From Niastella populi (GTDB taxonomy: Bacteria > Bacteroidota > Bacteroidia > Chitinophagales > Chitinophagaceae): a DNA stretch of 64,000 nt. Positions within the stretch are counted from its first letter, which is position 1; each line of letters opens with the position of its first letter. Shown here in pieces: positions 24,820-32,420 of this stretch. The DNA lies in NCBI RefSeq assembly GCF_002078015.1, contig NZ_LWBP01000001.1, forward strand, positions 434,001-498,000, in the 5' to 3' direction. A model generated the notes under the pieces. That model worked only from the letters and a program-made list of their open reading frames with translations. It made no database searches and was not told the origin of the DNA. Both the position numbers and the translations under genes were made by a program.

Positions 24820-24953
24820 TGTGCTAATGCTGCTATTTCCGCGAGCCTGATAATTCCCAGACATCTGCACCAAAAGCTGTATTTAATTAGCACATTATCA
24901 CATTAGCATATTAGCACATTGGTATTCATTATCGAATTATCACATAATTTTGT
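24797..24953. repeat. Intergenic inverted word array (GCTAATGTGCTAATG type)
   Basis: The left arm (TTAGCTAATTTGCTGATTAGC from 24798) overlaps the 3' end of maf and supplies its stop codon. After a spacer of about 60 bp the inverted arm AATTAGCACATTATCACATTAGC follows, then ATTAGCACATTGG. The gap continues to 25119 with no gene. Confidence 0.8.
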
Positions 24954-25119
24954 TATCTTAGATGTATAAAGGTCTGCTATTGTATCCGTTCTGTTTTGTA
25001 GTAATTTTTGATAACTATCTCTGTTAGTAAGTCGCTCTGTTCAGTAGCATAACATGCAGGTTGGGAATTCTTCAGTTTCCGAACATGTGCATATTGTTTA
25101 ATTTTCATTGCTATCTTAT

Positions 25120-26445
25120 ATGACAGAAAGGCTTTTGCAATACCTCTGGCAATTCCAGTATTTTAATAAAGACGGCCGCGTGCTCGATAATGGCGATGCC
25201 TTCCAGGTTATTCATCCCGGGCGCTATAATACCAACCAGGGCCCCGATTTCCTCGAAGCAAAGATCAAAATTGAAAATACATTATGGGTGGGGCATGTTG
25301 AGTTACATGTAAGAACCTCCGACTGGTTCAGGCATGCTCATCAATTCGATCGCAACTACGATAATGTGGTTTTGCATGTGGTTTGGGAGAACGATCTGCC
25401 CAACAGGGAATCGCGCATCCCCGTTTTCTCATTACAGTCGAAAGTACCCGCAATGTTATTGAGCCAGTATGAGCACTGGATGAACAATCCGGGTTTTATC
25501 GCCTGCGGCAGCCAGGTGCAGGATGTTTCGCGCATCATCTGGTTTTCCTGGCGCGAGCGGCTGCTGGCAGAACGGATGCAAAGAAAATCGGCAACGGTAT
25601 TTTCTTTCCTGTTACAAACCAATCAGCATTGGGAAGAAACTTTCTGGTGGCTGCTGGCGCGCAACTTTGGCGCTGTGCTGAACTTCGAACCTTTTGAGGC
25701 CCTGGCCAAAACACTGCCTGTTACACTGCTGGCCCGGTATAAAAACCAATTGCCAAAACTGGAAGCATTGTTGTTTGGGCAGTGCAGGTTGCTGGAGGGC
25801 GATTTTGAAGAAGATTACCCGGCTATGTTACAACGTGAGTACCTGCATTTAAAGGCAAAGTATAAACTGCAGCCGGTAAAGCAGGCCGTTCACTTTTTAC
25901 GTACGCGGCCGGTCAATTTTCCCACAGTCAGGCTGGCCCAGCTGGCCATGCTGCTGCATTGCTCAAACCACCTGTTTGCGTTTATCAAGGATACCGTAAG
26001 GCTTAACGATATAAAAGAGTGGCTGTCGGTAACCGCCAGTTCGTTCTGGGACAATCATTATACGTTTAACAAGGCTTCGGTTCACCGGCCCAAAAAGCTG
26101 GGCAGCCAGATGATCGATACGGTCATTATCAATTCGGTAGTGCCCGTACTGTTTGCTTACGGCCTGCTGCATAATGAAGAACTGTTTAAGAACAGGGCAC
26201 TGAATTGGCTCGACGAACTGGAGCCGGAAACGAATTCGGTAACGAATGGTTATGCAGAACTGGGTGTTGTAAATAAAAGCGCCTGCGACTCCCAAGCCCT
26301 GCTTGAGCTCAAAAGCCATTATTGCGATGCCAGGAAATGCCTCGATTGTGCAGTGGGCAATGCATTATTGAAAAGATCCGCTGCCGTTGAAACGCCGGTT
26401 TCAACGGCACGGCTTACCCGTGACGAATTCCTTATTTCAGCTTAA
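25120..26445 (+). CDS. DUF2851 family protein
   Basis: This 441-aa soluble protein starts MTERLLQYLWQFQYFNKDG and continues with NTNQGPDFLEAKIKIENTLWVGHVELHVRTSDW, the DUF2851 core. The HVELHVRTSDW segment resembles restriction-endonuclease-like folds, but this is only a resemblance. Four Cys near the C-terminus (CDSQ, CDARKCLDC) may bind metal. The start at the ATG 25120 is chosen; an upstream TTG would add four residues. Function unknown. Confidence 0.85.
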   Translation: MTERLLQYLWQFQYFNKDGRVLDNGDAFQVIHPGRYNTNQGPDFLEAKIKIENTLWVGHVELHVRTSDWFRHAHQFDRNYDNVVLHVVWENDLPNRESRIPVFSLQSKVPAMLLSQYEHWMNNPGFIACGSQVQDVSRIIWFSWRERLLAERMQRKSATVFSFLLQTNQHWEETFWWLLARNFGAVLNFEPFEALAKTLPVTLLARYKNQLPKLEALLFGQCRLLEGDFEEDYPAMLQREYLHLKAKYKLQPVKQAVHFLRTRPVNFPTVRLAQLAMLLHCSNHLFAFIKDTVRLNDIKEWLSVTASSFWDNHYTFNKASVHRPKKLGSQMIDTVIINSVVPVLFAYGLLHNEELFKNRALNWLDELEPETNSVTNGYAELGVVNKSACDSQALLELKSHYCDARKCLDCAVGNALLKRSAAVETPVSTARLTRDEFLISA

Positions 26446-27274
26446 CCTGTTTGGGTTACATAACTGTTTTCTCACCAAAAAACTGCCTTTGATAAAAAGG
26501 AAGCTGTCGCCTGCTATCTGCCAATTCCAAACCTGCATATTTATTATGATCGGATGCGTCAACCACCTGAACTTAATATTCAATAAAACACAGGCTACCG
26601 GTATTGAAATGAATACGTTAGGCGCCTGACATACGCCGGTTGCGGCGGTTCAGCGGGCAACGGGCCGGGTTATTTCTTATGGATGTATTTTAACAATTTG
26701 AAAGGAAGCTACTATGAACAGGGCCTAATAAAAGAGAGTCATCCACTCCTGGTGGATGACTCTTAGCCAGCATTCATAGACATTGGCGGGCTCTTCATTT
26801 AAGGATATTCGGGTTACCTGCTAAACAGGTAGTAACGAGGTTCTTATTCAACATAAGAATGCCTTGATATTCAAGAGCAGATCAAAATTGTTTATGTATA
26901 AATAAGAAACCCGGTACATGGTTTTACAAAGTGTATTTCTGAACTAAAACGAAAAAACAAGCTTCGTTCCGTGCAATGCACAGCGCGTCAATTATGTCAA
27001 AACAAAATGTATTCGGAACTGCTTTTTATGGGTGGTAGCACAGCGCCTTTACAAATCAAGAGCTCAGGAAAAGGTCGCATTTAATAAATTCATGTTTACC
27101 TCACTAAAATCATTCCTATCTTTTTATTTCAGTAAAAAAATGTAAATGATCAATTATAGGATGGCCTATAAACACAAGCATTATGCCATCATTATTTTCT
27201 ATTAGCAGTTGTTCTCATATTCAAACTGCTGAGGTTTATTACATTTATTTCTCAATACCTGATTCAGCCCGGGA
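26446..27274. other. Long gap without a recognisable gene
   Basis: No ORF with family resemblance or coding-like composition was found between the DUF2851 gene and the TonB receptor. The only clear structure is the hairpin at 26735-26763. The rest is AT-rich with scattered short repeats. Confidence 0.6.
26735..26763 (-). terminator. Perfect 12-bp hairpin in the long gap
   Basis: AGAGTCATCCAC (26735-26746) pairs perfectly with GTGGATGACTCT (26752-26763). On the minus strand it is followed by CTTTTATTA, so it could terminate leftward transcripts from the TonB receptor gene, more than 600 bp away; on the plus strand no T-run follows. Confidence 0.5.
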
Positions 27275-27398
27275 AATACCTGATTTGATAATTTGTTAAT
27301 CCCGACTAAAGCCGGGACAATTTGTGATAATTTGATAATACCCGACAGCCTGCTTTGGCAATTGTATTCCATTATCAAATTATCGAATTATCACTTTA
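27275..27398. repeat. Intergenic inverted word array (TTGATAATTTG type)
   Basis: TTGATAATTTGTTAATCC and GTGATAATTTGATAATACC (27285-27346) face the inverted arm ATTATCAAATTATCGAATTATC (27371-27392). The minus strand carries GGAATACA at 27363-27370. The arm runs into the stop codon of the receptor at 27399. A separate hairpin (CCCGACTAAAGCCGGG) lies inside. Confidence 0.75.
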
Positions 27399-29840
27399 TC
27401 ACATTGACCAAACGAGCGGGATGTTCAGTTTGATGCCAAAGTTCCGCCCCATACTGAATACGCCGGTGCGGCCGGTAACATTATTGACCGCTGCATATTT
27501 CAACCGGCTTAAGTGATTTTGATAAGCCACATCGCCAAGGTTGTAGGCGGTGAACCGCAAACTGAACCGCGTTTTTCCCTTCTGTACGAAATCTGCGCCG
27601 ATGCCCGCATTGATCAGCCAGTAACCGGGGGTTGCGGTTTCGGTATCGAACCCGGTAAAAGGATCATCCTGTTTGAAGGTATAATCGCTCTCGAGGTTGA
27701 TGTGCAGGTTGCGAAGCGTTTTGCCTTTGGGCATCAGGCTTACTGCCAGGTCGGTAAACAGCCGTGCCGCCGGAATGAACGGAATATTCTTTGTGCCATC
27801 CACCGCCTCGGTGAACCGGGCCCGCGTATACGAAAATGCATTTCTGAAATGCAGCCAGTCGAGCGGGTGGGGGTGGATATCGAGCGCCAGTTCTACACCA
27901 TACAGGTTGGCATCTTTCTGGTCAAAACGGTAAACTCTTAATTCATCACCGGTTTCATCGTCGATCTGTATGCTATCTTCACCTGCATCGTTCAATACTT
28001 TCTCGTAGAAGATGAAATCCTGAATGCGATTATAGAACAGGCTGGTCTCCAGTGAAAGGTGCTCCGAGTTCAGTTCAAATCCTCCATCAACCTGTAAACT
28101 GGTTTCTGATTTCAGCTTGTTATCACCGAGCTCAAACCGGTTGGTACCTTCATGTGCGCCGTTGCTTGCCAGTTCGGCGAGGTTGGGCGCCCTGAAACCG
28201 CGGGCTACATTGAGCTTTAAAGTAACCAGGTCGCTGGCGGCATAACTAAGCCCCACGCTGCCCGATACATTGCTGAAATTGCGTGAGAAGCCGGCAAACT
28301 TCAGCTCGTTATCGATGTCCATCGCTTTACCGTTTACATGCCGGGTATCGAAACGCAGACCGCCGCTGAGCGATATTTTATTCTTATGATAATGAGTAAA
28401 TACAAAACCGCCGATATCGAACAGGTCGTAATCGGGGATGATCACTTCTTCGCCTTTGTTGGTATTGGTTTGCGACATACCATTAACCCCAAGGGTTGTT
28501 TTCCAGTGTTGGGTAGAAGGTAGATGCCAGCGAACCGCATAATTAACGGTTTTAAGATCGAACCAGGCATCGGGAGTGGCGGCGTCATCGGGATTGCCGA
28601 ATTCCTGCCGCTGGTTTTGCTGATAACCTGCCTGCACGTCGATACTTCCTTTGCCTGCGGCGAAGTTGTTGTCGGAAGCGATCTTGAAATGTTTGATATG
28701 CTGAAACGGAACTTCGGGGGTTATTTTTTTGAAATCCTCGTTTGAGGCAATGCCTTCATCGCCGCCGGGCAATGCTTTTAAAAAGGCTCCCGTAGCGCTG
28801 TCGCGTTCGCCCTCCACCATTCCTATACGCTGCCCGAAATTGCTTATCAGCACATGGCTGTAACCCCAGGCGCCGCTGTACCCCAGCATACCGCCGAAAT
28901 TCTGGTTATAGAATTTAGAATTGAATACCCGGCCATCATACTTGTTCTTGTAATCCTGCGCGCCTTTGTACGAACCATATGCATTCCAACTGAAGCCATT
29001 CTTTGTACCGGCCACGTCGCCATAGAAACCACGCAGGGCGTTATTGGTCTGGTATTCGCCCAGCACATTGGCGGTAATATGTCCCTCGGCTACCGGCCGT
29101 TGCGAAATGATATTGATCACCCCGGCCAGCGCATCGCTGCCATACATGAGGGAGGCGGGCCCTTTCAACACTTCAACCCGTTGCATGCTGTAGTCGTCAA
29201 TTTCGATCCCATGTTCATCGCCCCATTGCTGACCTTCCTGGCGCACACCGTCGTTGATGGTAACAACGCGGTTGTAACCTAAACCGCGGATAAAGGGTTT
29301 TGTAATGGCCGGACCCGTTGACAATCCGCTTACGCCCGGCACCGTTTTGCTCAGCGCGTCGATGGCATTGGTAGAAGAAACGTTGAAGAGTTGTTCTTTC
29401 TTTAAAACATCAACCGGTTGCGGCGATTGCCTGATGCGGGTAGCCGATGAAACGCCGGTAACGGTTACCTCTTCGTTCTCAACCACTGCTTCTTTCAGTG
29501 CAAAATCTTTTTGTGTATCGCCATTTATCCTGATATTCTCAATGATGGAAGAATATCCCCGGTACGTGATCTCAACCAGGTAATTGCCGGCATTCAGGTT
29601 CCCAATGCGAAACTCGCCTTTATCGTTCGAGATGGTCCCTTTCTTCAGGTCGTGGATATAAATGCTGGCGCCGGGTAATATTTCGCCGGTTTTGGCATCG
29701 GTGATCTTCCCGCTGAACACCCCGGGCTGTGGCGCAATAACCGGAACAGGTTGATTACCGGCGGTAAGGTTCTGCTGGCTATAGCCAATTAAACCAACCA
29801 ATGTATATATAAATGTAAGGATCGCATTTACTGGTTTCAT
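27399..29840 (-). CDS. TonB-dependent receptor
   Basis: This 813-aa protein starts at the ATG 29840 (MKPVNAILTFIYTLVGLIGYSQ, a signal peptide). The ORF remains open another 34 codons upstream, but these are word repeats. A carboxypeptidase-regulatory-like domain (GKITDAKTGEILPGASIYI) is followed by the plug (VTGVSSATRIRQSPQPVDVLKKEQ, KPFIRGLGYNRVVTINDGVRQEGQQWGDEHGIEIDDYSMQRVEVLKGPASLMYGSDALAGVINI) and a 22-strand-type barrel. The plug type resembles metal or siderophore receptors, including zinc and copper receptors. The upstream small gene is probably in the same unit. Ligand not determined. Confidence 0.9.
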   Translation of the reverse strand: MKPVNAILTFIYTLVGLIGYSQQNLTAGNQPVPVIAPQPGVFSGKITDAKTGEILPGASIYIHDLKKGTISNDKGEFRIGNLNAGNYLVEITYRGYSSIIENIRINGDTQKDFALKEAVVENEEVTVTGVSSATRIRQSPQPVDVLKKEQLFNVSSTNAIDALSKTVPGVSGLSTGPAITKPFIRGLGYNRVVTINDGVRQEGQQWGDEHGIEIDDYSMQRVEVLKGPASLMYGSDALAGVINIISQRPVAEGHITANVLGEYQTNNALRGFYGDVAGTKNGFSWNAYGSYKGAQDYKNKYDGRVFNSKFYNQNFGGMLGYSGAWGYSHVLISNFGQRIGMVEGERDSATGAFLKALPGGDEGIASNEDFKKITPEVPFQHIKHFKIASDNNFAAGKGSIDVQAGYQQNQRQEFGNPDDAATPDAWFDLKTVNYAVRWHLPSTQHWKTTLGVNGMSQTNTNKGEEVIIPDYDLFDIGGFVFTHYHKNKISLSGGLRFDTRHVNGKAMDIDNELKFAGFSRNFSNVSGSVGLSYAASDLVTLKLNVARGFRAPNLAELASNGAHEGTNRFELGDNKLKSETSLQVDGGFELNSEHLSLETSLFYNRIQDFIFYEKVLNDAGEDSIQIDDETGDELRVYRFDQKDANLYGVELALDIHPHPLDWLHFRNAFSYTRARFTEAVDGTKNIPFIPAARLFTDLAVSLMPKGKTLRNLHINLESDYTFKQDDPFTGFDTETATPGYWLINAGIGADFVQKGKTRFSLRFTAYNLGDVAYQNHLSRLKYAAVNNVTGRTGVFSMGRNFGIKLNIPLVWSM

Positions 29841-29852
29841 AATCTGAGTTAT

Positions 29853-30053
29853 AATTAGCTGATTAGCTAATGTGCTGATGTGCTGATGTAATAATTCGTT
29901 AATTCGATAATGTGGTGATTCTCTAATGTGATGATATGCCAATTGAAAATACGATAGTGGAAAACAACCTGCAGACAGGGCTTTGCGAAACCACTGGTGA
30001 GGCCTAAAAGGGATGTATTAGCACATTAGCAAATTATCACATTAGCACATTGG
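29853..30053. repeat. Intergenic inverted word array (GCTAATGTGCTGATG type)
   Basis: Left words TTAGCTGATTAGCTAATGTGC (29854-29874), GATGTGCTGATG and TTCGATAATGTGGTGATT face the right arm TATTAGCACATTAGC (30017 on), AAATTATCACATTAGCACATTGGC. The right arm encodes the last five residues (ANVLM) and the stop codon of the small gene at 30037. Confidence 0.8.
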
Positions 30054-30372
30054 CTATTGGGGGCGCGCGAAGGGAATGGAAGTATTTGCTTACAGCCGGA
30101 ATAACAAAAACAGGGCCGGTGTGCGGTTGGCGCACTATAATTACCGGGGCCAGAATTTCGGGGATGGAAGTTTCAGTGAGCGGCAGGTTGAAATCGTTGA
30201 TACAACCGCAGGTTAACTGTAATTCCTGGCTTGAAGTGGGTTTTGAAGATGCGGCGTGCTGTTTGGAGCCGTGTAACCAGTTGTGCATGAACAAACTCAT
30301 ACCCATTTTCTGGCTGAACACGAGGATCAGTGCCAGGGTAACGAGCTTTGTTATAATGCGGTTACATCTCAT
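30037..30372 (-). CDS. Small membrane-anchored protein linked to the TonB receptor, unknown function
   Basis: This 111-aa protein begins with a hydrophobic segment (IITKLVTLALILVFSQKMGMSLFMHNW), a possible signal anchor. A short His/Ser/Gln-rich region follows, then a CGC motif in LTCGCINDFNLPLTE and a SLRAPP motif near the C-terminus. I recall proteins of this layout beside TonB receptors in Bacteroidetes, and the Cys pair and His residues suggest metal binding, but no function is established. The last five residues and the stop are encoded by repeat words. A TACATTTG promoter lies 7 bp before the start codon. Confidence 0.6.
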   Translation of the reverse strand: MRCNRIITKLVTLALILVFSQKMGMSLFMHNWLHGSKQHAASSKPTSSQELQLTCGCINDFNLPLTETSIPEILAPVIIVRQPHTGPVFVIPAVSKYFHSLRAPPIANVLM

Positions 30373-30378
30373 GAGTTA

Positions 30379-30411
30379 CAAATGTAGGCAAATTTGCAAC
30401 AATAGGGCAAA
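30379..30411 (-). promoter_or_regulatory. Promoter of the small gene/TonB receptor unit
   Basis: On the minus strand TTTG (plus 30408-30411), a 21-bp spacer and TACATTTG (plus 30379-30386) match the Bacteroidetes housekeeping promoter. The transcription start would fall at about 30372-30374, so the mRNA is nearly leaderless. Confidence 0.6.
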
Positions 30412-30414
30412 AGA

Positions 30415-30573
30415 CAATGAGCTAATGTGCTGATTAGCCCAAGTGCTAATGGAAATGCGATAATGTGATAATTCGGTAATGGAATACAGTTCGCCAGGCA
30501 GCCTGATGCCATTGATCGAACATCCTGCAATGAAAGTATTAGCACATTAGCACATTATCCCACTAGCAAATTA
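30415..30573. repeat. Intergenic inverted word array (GCTAATGTGCTGATTAGC type)
   Basis: AATGAGCTAATGTGCTGATTAGC (30417 on), GTGCTAATGG and GATAATGTGATAATTCGG face the inverted arm TATTAGCACATTAGCACATTATCCC. GGAATACA lies at 30481-30488, just after the left words. The right arm ends at the HxlR stop codon (30574-30576), which is provided by the word TTATCAAATT. Confidence 0.8.
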
Positions 30574-30918
30574 TCAAATTCTGTTCTTATCTCCCCAGTC
30601 ACTCAAACTCTCGAGAATGGGTTTCAGCGAGTTGCCTTTGGCCGACAACTCATATTCAACCCGCGGCGGCACTTCGGCATACACGATCCGGTTGATCAGC
30701 CCATCTTTTTCCATTTCACGCAATTGCAATACCAGCATTCTTTCGGTAACATTGGCAATGGAATCGCGGAGTTCGCTGTACCGCATTTTTCCGCGGGCCA
30801 GCCGCCAAAGGATGGCGGGTTTCCATCTGCCGCCGATCGCGGTGAGTGTATACGACATGCCGCAATCTTTTTCGAGGTGTTGTTTGTTAAGGGTATTGGT
30901 TGAATTCTCCTTTCGCAT
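30574..30918 (-). CDS. HxlR family transcriptional regulator
   Basis: This 114-aa winged-helix protein has the HxlR pattern: a Cys near residue 19 (EKDCGMSYTLTAIGGRWKPAILWRLARGKMRYSELRDSI), then NVTERMLVLQLREMEKDGLINRIVYAEVPPRVEYELSAKG. The single Cys at the N-terminus is where HxlR regulators often sense thiol-reactive electrophiles. It is transcribed divergently from an SDR and probably controls it. Confidence 0.92.
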   Translation of the reverse strand: MRKENSTNTLNKQHLEKDCGMSYTLTAIGGRWKPAILWRLARGKMRYSELRDSIANVTERMLVLQLREMEKDGLINRIVYAEVPPRVEYELSAKGNSLKPILESLSDWGDKNRI

Positions 30919-30961
30919 TACTTACATTTTTGATAGTACCTAACAACATTATATGTACCGG

Positions 30962-30992
30962 CAAATGTACAATGCAGCCAATAGTTTTGCAA
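30962..30992 (-). promoter_or_regulatory. Promoter of the hxlR-like gene, overlapping the SDR promoter
   Basis: On the minus strand TTG (plus 30990-30992), 20 bp, then TACATTTG (plus 30962-30969). The leader is about 38 nt. The divergent -7 box TAGTTTTG (plus strand, 30982-30989) overlaps it, so the two promoters compete. Nearby GTAC words (30936-30970) may be part of the regulator site. Confidence 0.55.
30982..30989 (+). promoter_or_regulatory. Predicted -7 box of the SDR gene
   Basis: TAGTTTTG matches TAnnTTTG exactly, giving a leader of about 15 nt before the ATG at 31011. No -33 box is visible at the right distance, as expected for a regulated promoter. Confidence 0.45.
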
Positions 30993-31010
30993 GTAATAAA
31001 ATCATAAACC

Positions 31011-31751
31011 ATGAAGAGATTAACGAACAAGGTGGTATTTATTACGGGTGGAAGCCGTGGCATTGGAGCGGGTATTGCTAAACGTATGGCGGCTGAAGGC
31101 GCCGATGTGGTGATCACATACGTGAGCGCTGCCAACCAGGCGCAACAGGTAACAGACGAGATCAAAAAAGCCGGGCAACAGGCATTGGCCATTCAGGTAG
31201 ACAATGCATCACCCGGTGCTATAACCGCTGCAATTGAAAAGGCTGCTGCGGTATTTGGCCGTATCGATGTGCTTGTGAACAATGCCGGTGTATACAATGC
31301 AAAACCGTTAGCCGAATATACGTTGGAAGATTTTGACAGCACCATGGCTGTGAATGTGCGATCTGTTTTTCTGGCAGCGCAAAAAGTGGCAGCCTATATG
31401 CATCGGGGCGGCCGCATCATTACTATCGGCAGCAATATGGCAGAGCGGGTTACCGGCGCTACCGGTAGTTTATATGCCATGAGCAAATCGGCATTGATCG
31501 GTTTAACAAAAGGACTGGCGCGCGATTTGGGTGAACGCGGTATTACGGTGAACCTGGTACAACCCGGACCGGTAGATACCGACATGAACCCGGCCAATGC
31601 GCCGCATGCCGAAATGCTGCGAAGCGCCATGGCTATTCCAAAGTATGGAACGCCGGCAGATATTGCCGCACTGGTAGCTTACCTTGCAGTTGAAGAAAGC
31701 GGTTTTATGACCGGGGCTGCATTGACCATCGATGGCGGTTACAGTATCTGA
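31011..31751 (+). CDS. SDR family oxidoreductase
   Basis: This 246-aa classical short-chain dehydrogenase has the cofactor motif TGGSRGIG (12-19), NNAG (90-93), and catalytic YAMSK (Y155, K159). The C-terminal TIDGGYS is typical of 3-oxoacyl-ACP-reductase-like members. It reduces or oxidises a carbonyl/alcohol with NAD(P); the substrate is unknown. It is divergent from the HxlR regulator, a frequent arrangement for electrophile- or quinone-responsive enzymes. Confidence 0.92.
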   Translation: MKRLTNKVVFITGGSRGIGAGIAKRMAAEGADVVITYVSAANQAQQVTDEIKKAGQQALAIQVDNASPGAITAAIEKAAAVFGRIDVLVNNAGVYNAKPLAEYTLEDFDSTMAVNVRSVFLAAQKVAAYMHRGGRIITIGSNMAERVTGATGSLYAMSKSALIGLTKGLARDLGERGITVNLVQPGPVDTDMNPANAPHAEMLRSAMAIPKYGTPADIAALVAYLAVEESGFMTGAALTIDGGYSI

Positions 31752-31795
31752 TGAGTGCTACACCCCGAAGGTGTGGCACATTAGTTACTGAAAAT

Positions 31796-31834
31796 AAAAA
31801 ACCCTCATTCCGACGCATCGGAAGGAGGGTTTTG
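31796..31834. terminator. Bidirectional intrinsic terminator
   Basis: ACCCTC (31801-31806) with GAGGGT (31825-31830), plus TTCCGA (31808-31813) with TCGGAA (31818-31823), form one stem with a single A-G mismatch. It is flanked by A-runs and T-runs on both sides, so it terminates the SDR transcript and the leftward gene at 31998. Confidence 0.85.
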
Positions 31835-31997
31835 TATTTCAACATGTTTGGTGAGGCAGAAATAATAATTGTGAAAATAAACAATTGCAGACGAGGGATT
31901 ACAAAGACGAAAATGTACCTGCATCCTGCTCCCTGTTTGGGCTTCACATAAAAATTACTTACTCCATTGGACACACTTTTATACCATCGAATGCATC

Positions 31998-32420
31998 TTA
32001 AACGCTTTCCCACATGGTATTTTCGGTAGCTATTACCTGCATGGTTCCGTTAGAAGATAAAGTTACATTTTTTAATGTGTACAAGCCGGGTTTGCAGTTA
32101 CCTGGAACTGTTAACCCATCGATAATTGCTTCAGCCGGTAAGCTGCCTCCGTCACCGGCATTAACCTTTTCAACAACTTCAATTGATTGCATCGGACAGA
32201 AATAGAGGACCATTTTGCCGAAATTGCTTTCCAATCTAACCGGAGAAATGTTAGCTGTCACGGTTTCACCATGCGACAGTTTTTCTTCCTTCATTCTCTG
32301 TTGCAGAACATGCGGCTGAGAGTAAGAAGTGATTACAACCGGTGTTGATTTTTCAGACTCTGCGGGCTTGCCCTTTGCACCAAAGAGATTGCTGAAAAGG
32401 GAGGTGTGTTCTTTTTTCAT
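31998..32420 (-). CDS. Hypothetical protein, unrecognised
   Basis: This 140-aa protein starts MKKEHTSLFSNLFGAKGKPAESEKS; the ATG at 32420 is preferred because AAGAGAT lies just upstream, while an earlier start adds only ten residues. The N-terminal part is charged and disordered. The middle (GETVTANISPVRLESNFGKMVLYFCPMQSIEVVEKV) and end (GLYTLKNVTLSSNGTMQVIATENTMWESV) look like a small beta domain. No family is recognised. The gene is single, with an AT-rich gap upstream. Confidence 0.5.
   Translation of the reverse strand: MKKEHTSLFSNLFGAKGKPAESEKSTPVVITSYSQPHVLQQRMKEEKLSHGETVTANISPVRLESNFGKMVLYFCPMQSIEVVEKVNAGDGGSLPAEAIIDGLTVPGNCKPGLYTLKNVTLSSNGTMQVIATENTMWESV

Noticed and set aside
26387-26629. 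80-aa ORF overlapping the DUF2851 end
   Set aside because: Frame-shifted relative to the real gene end and without a recognisable domain.
29853-30053. Considered the inverted arrays as integron attC sites or insertion sequence ends
   Set aside because: No integrase or transposase nearby, no target duplication, and the arms are made of repeated words, not a fixed terminal sequence.
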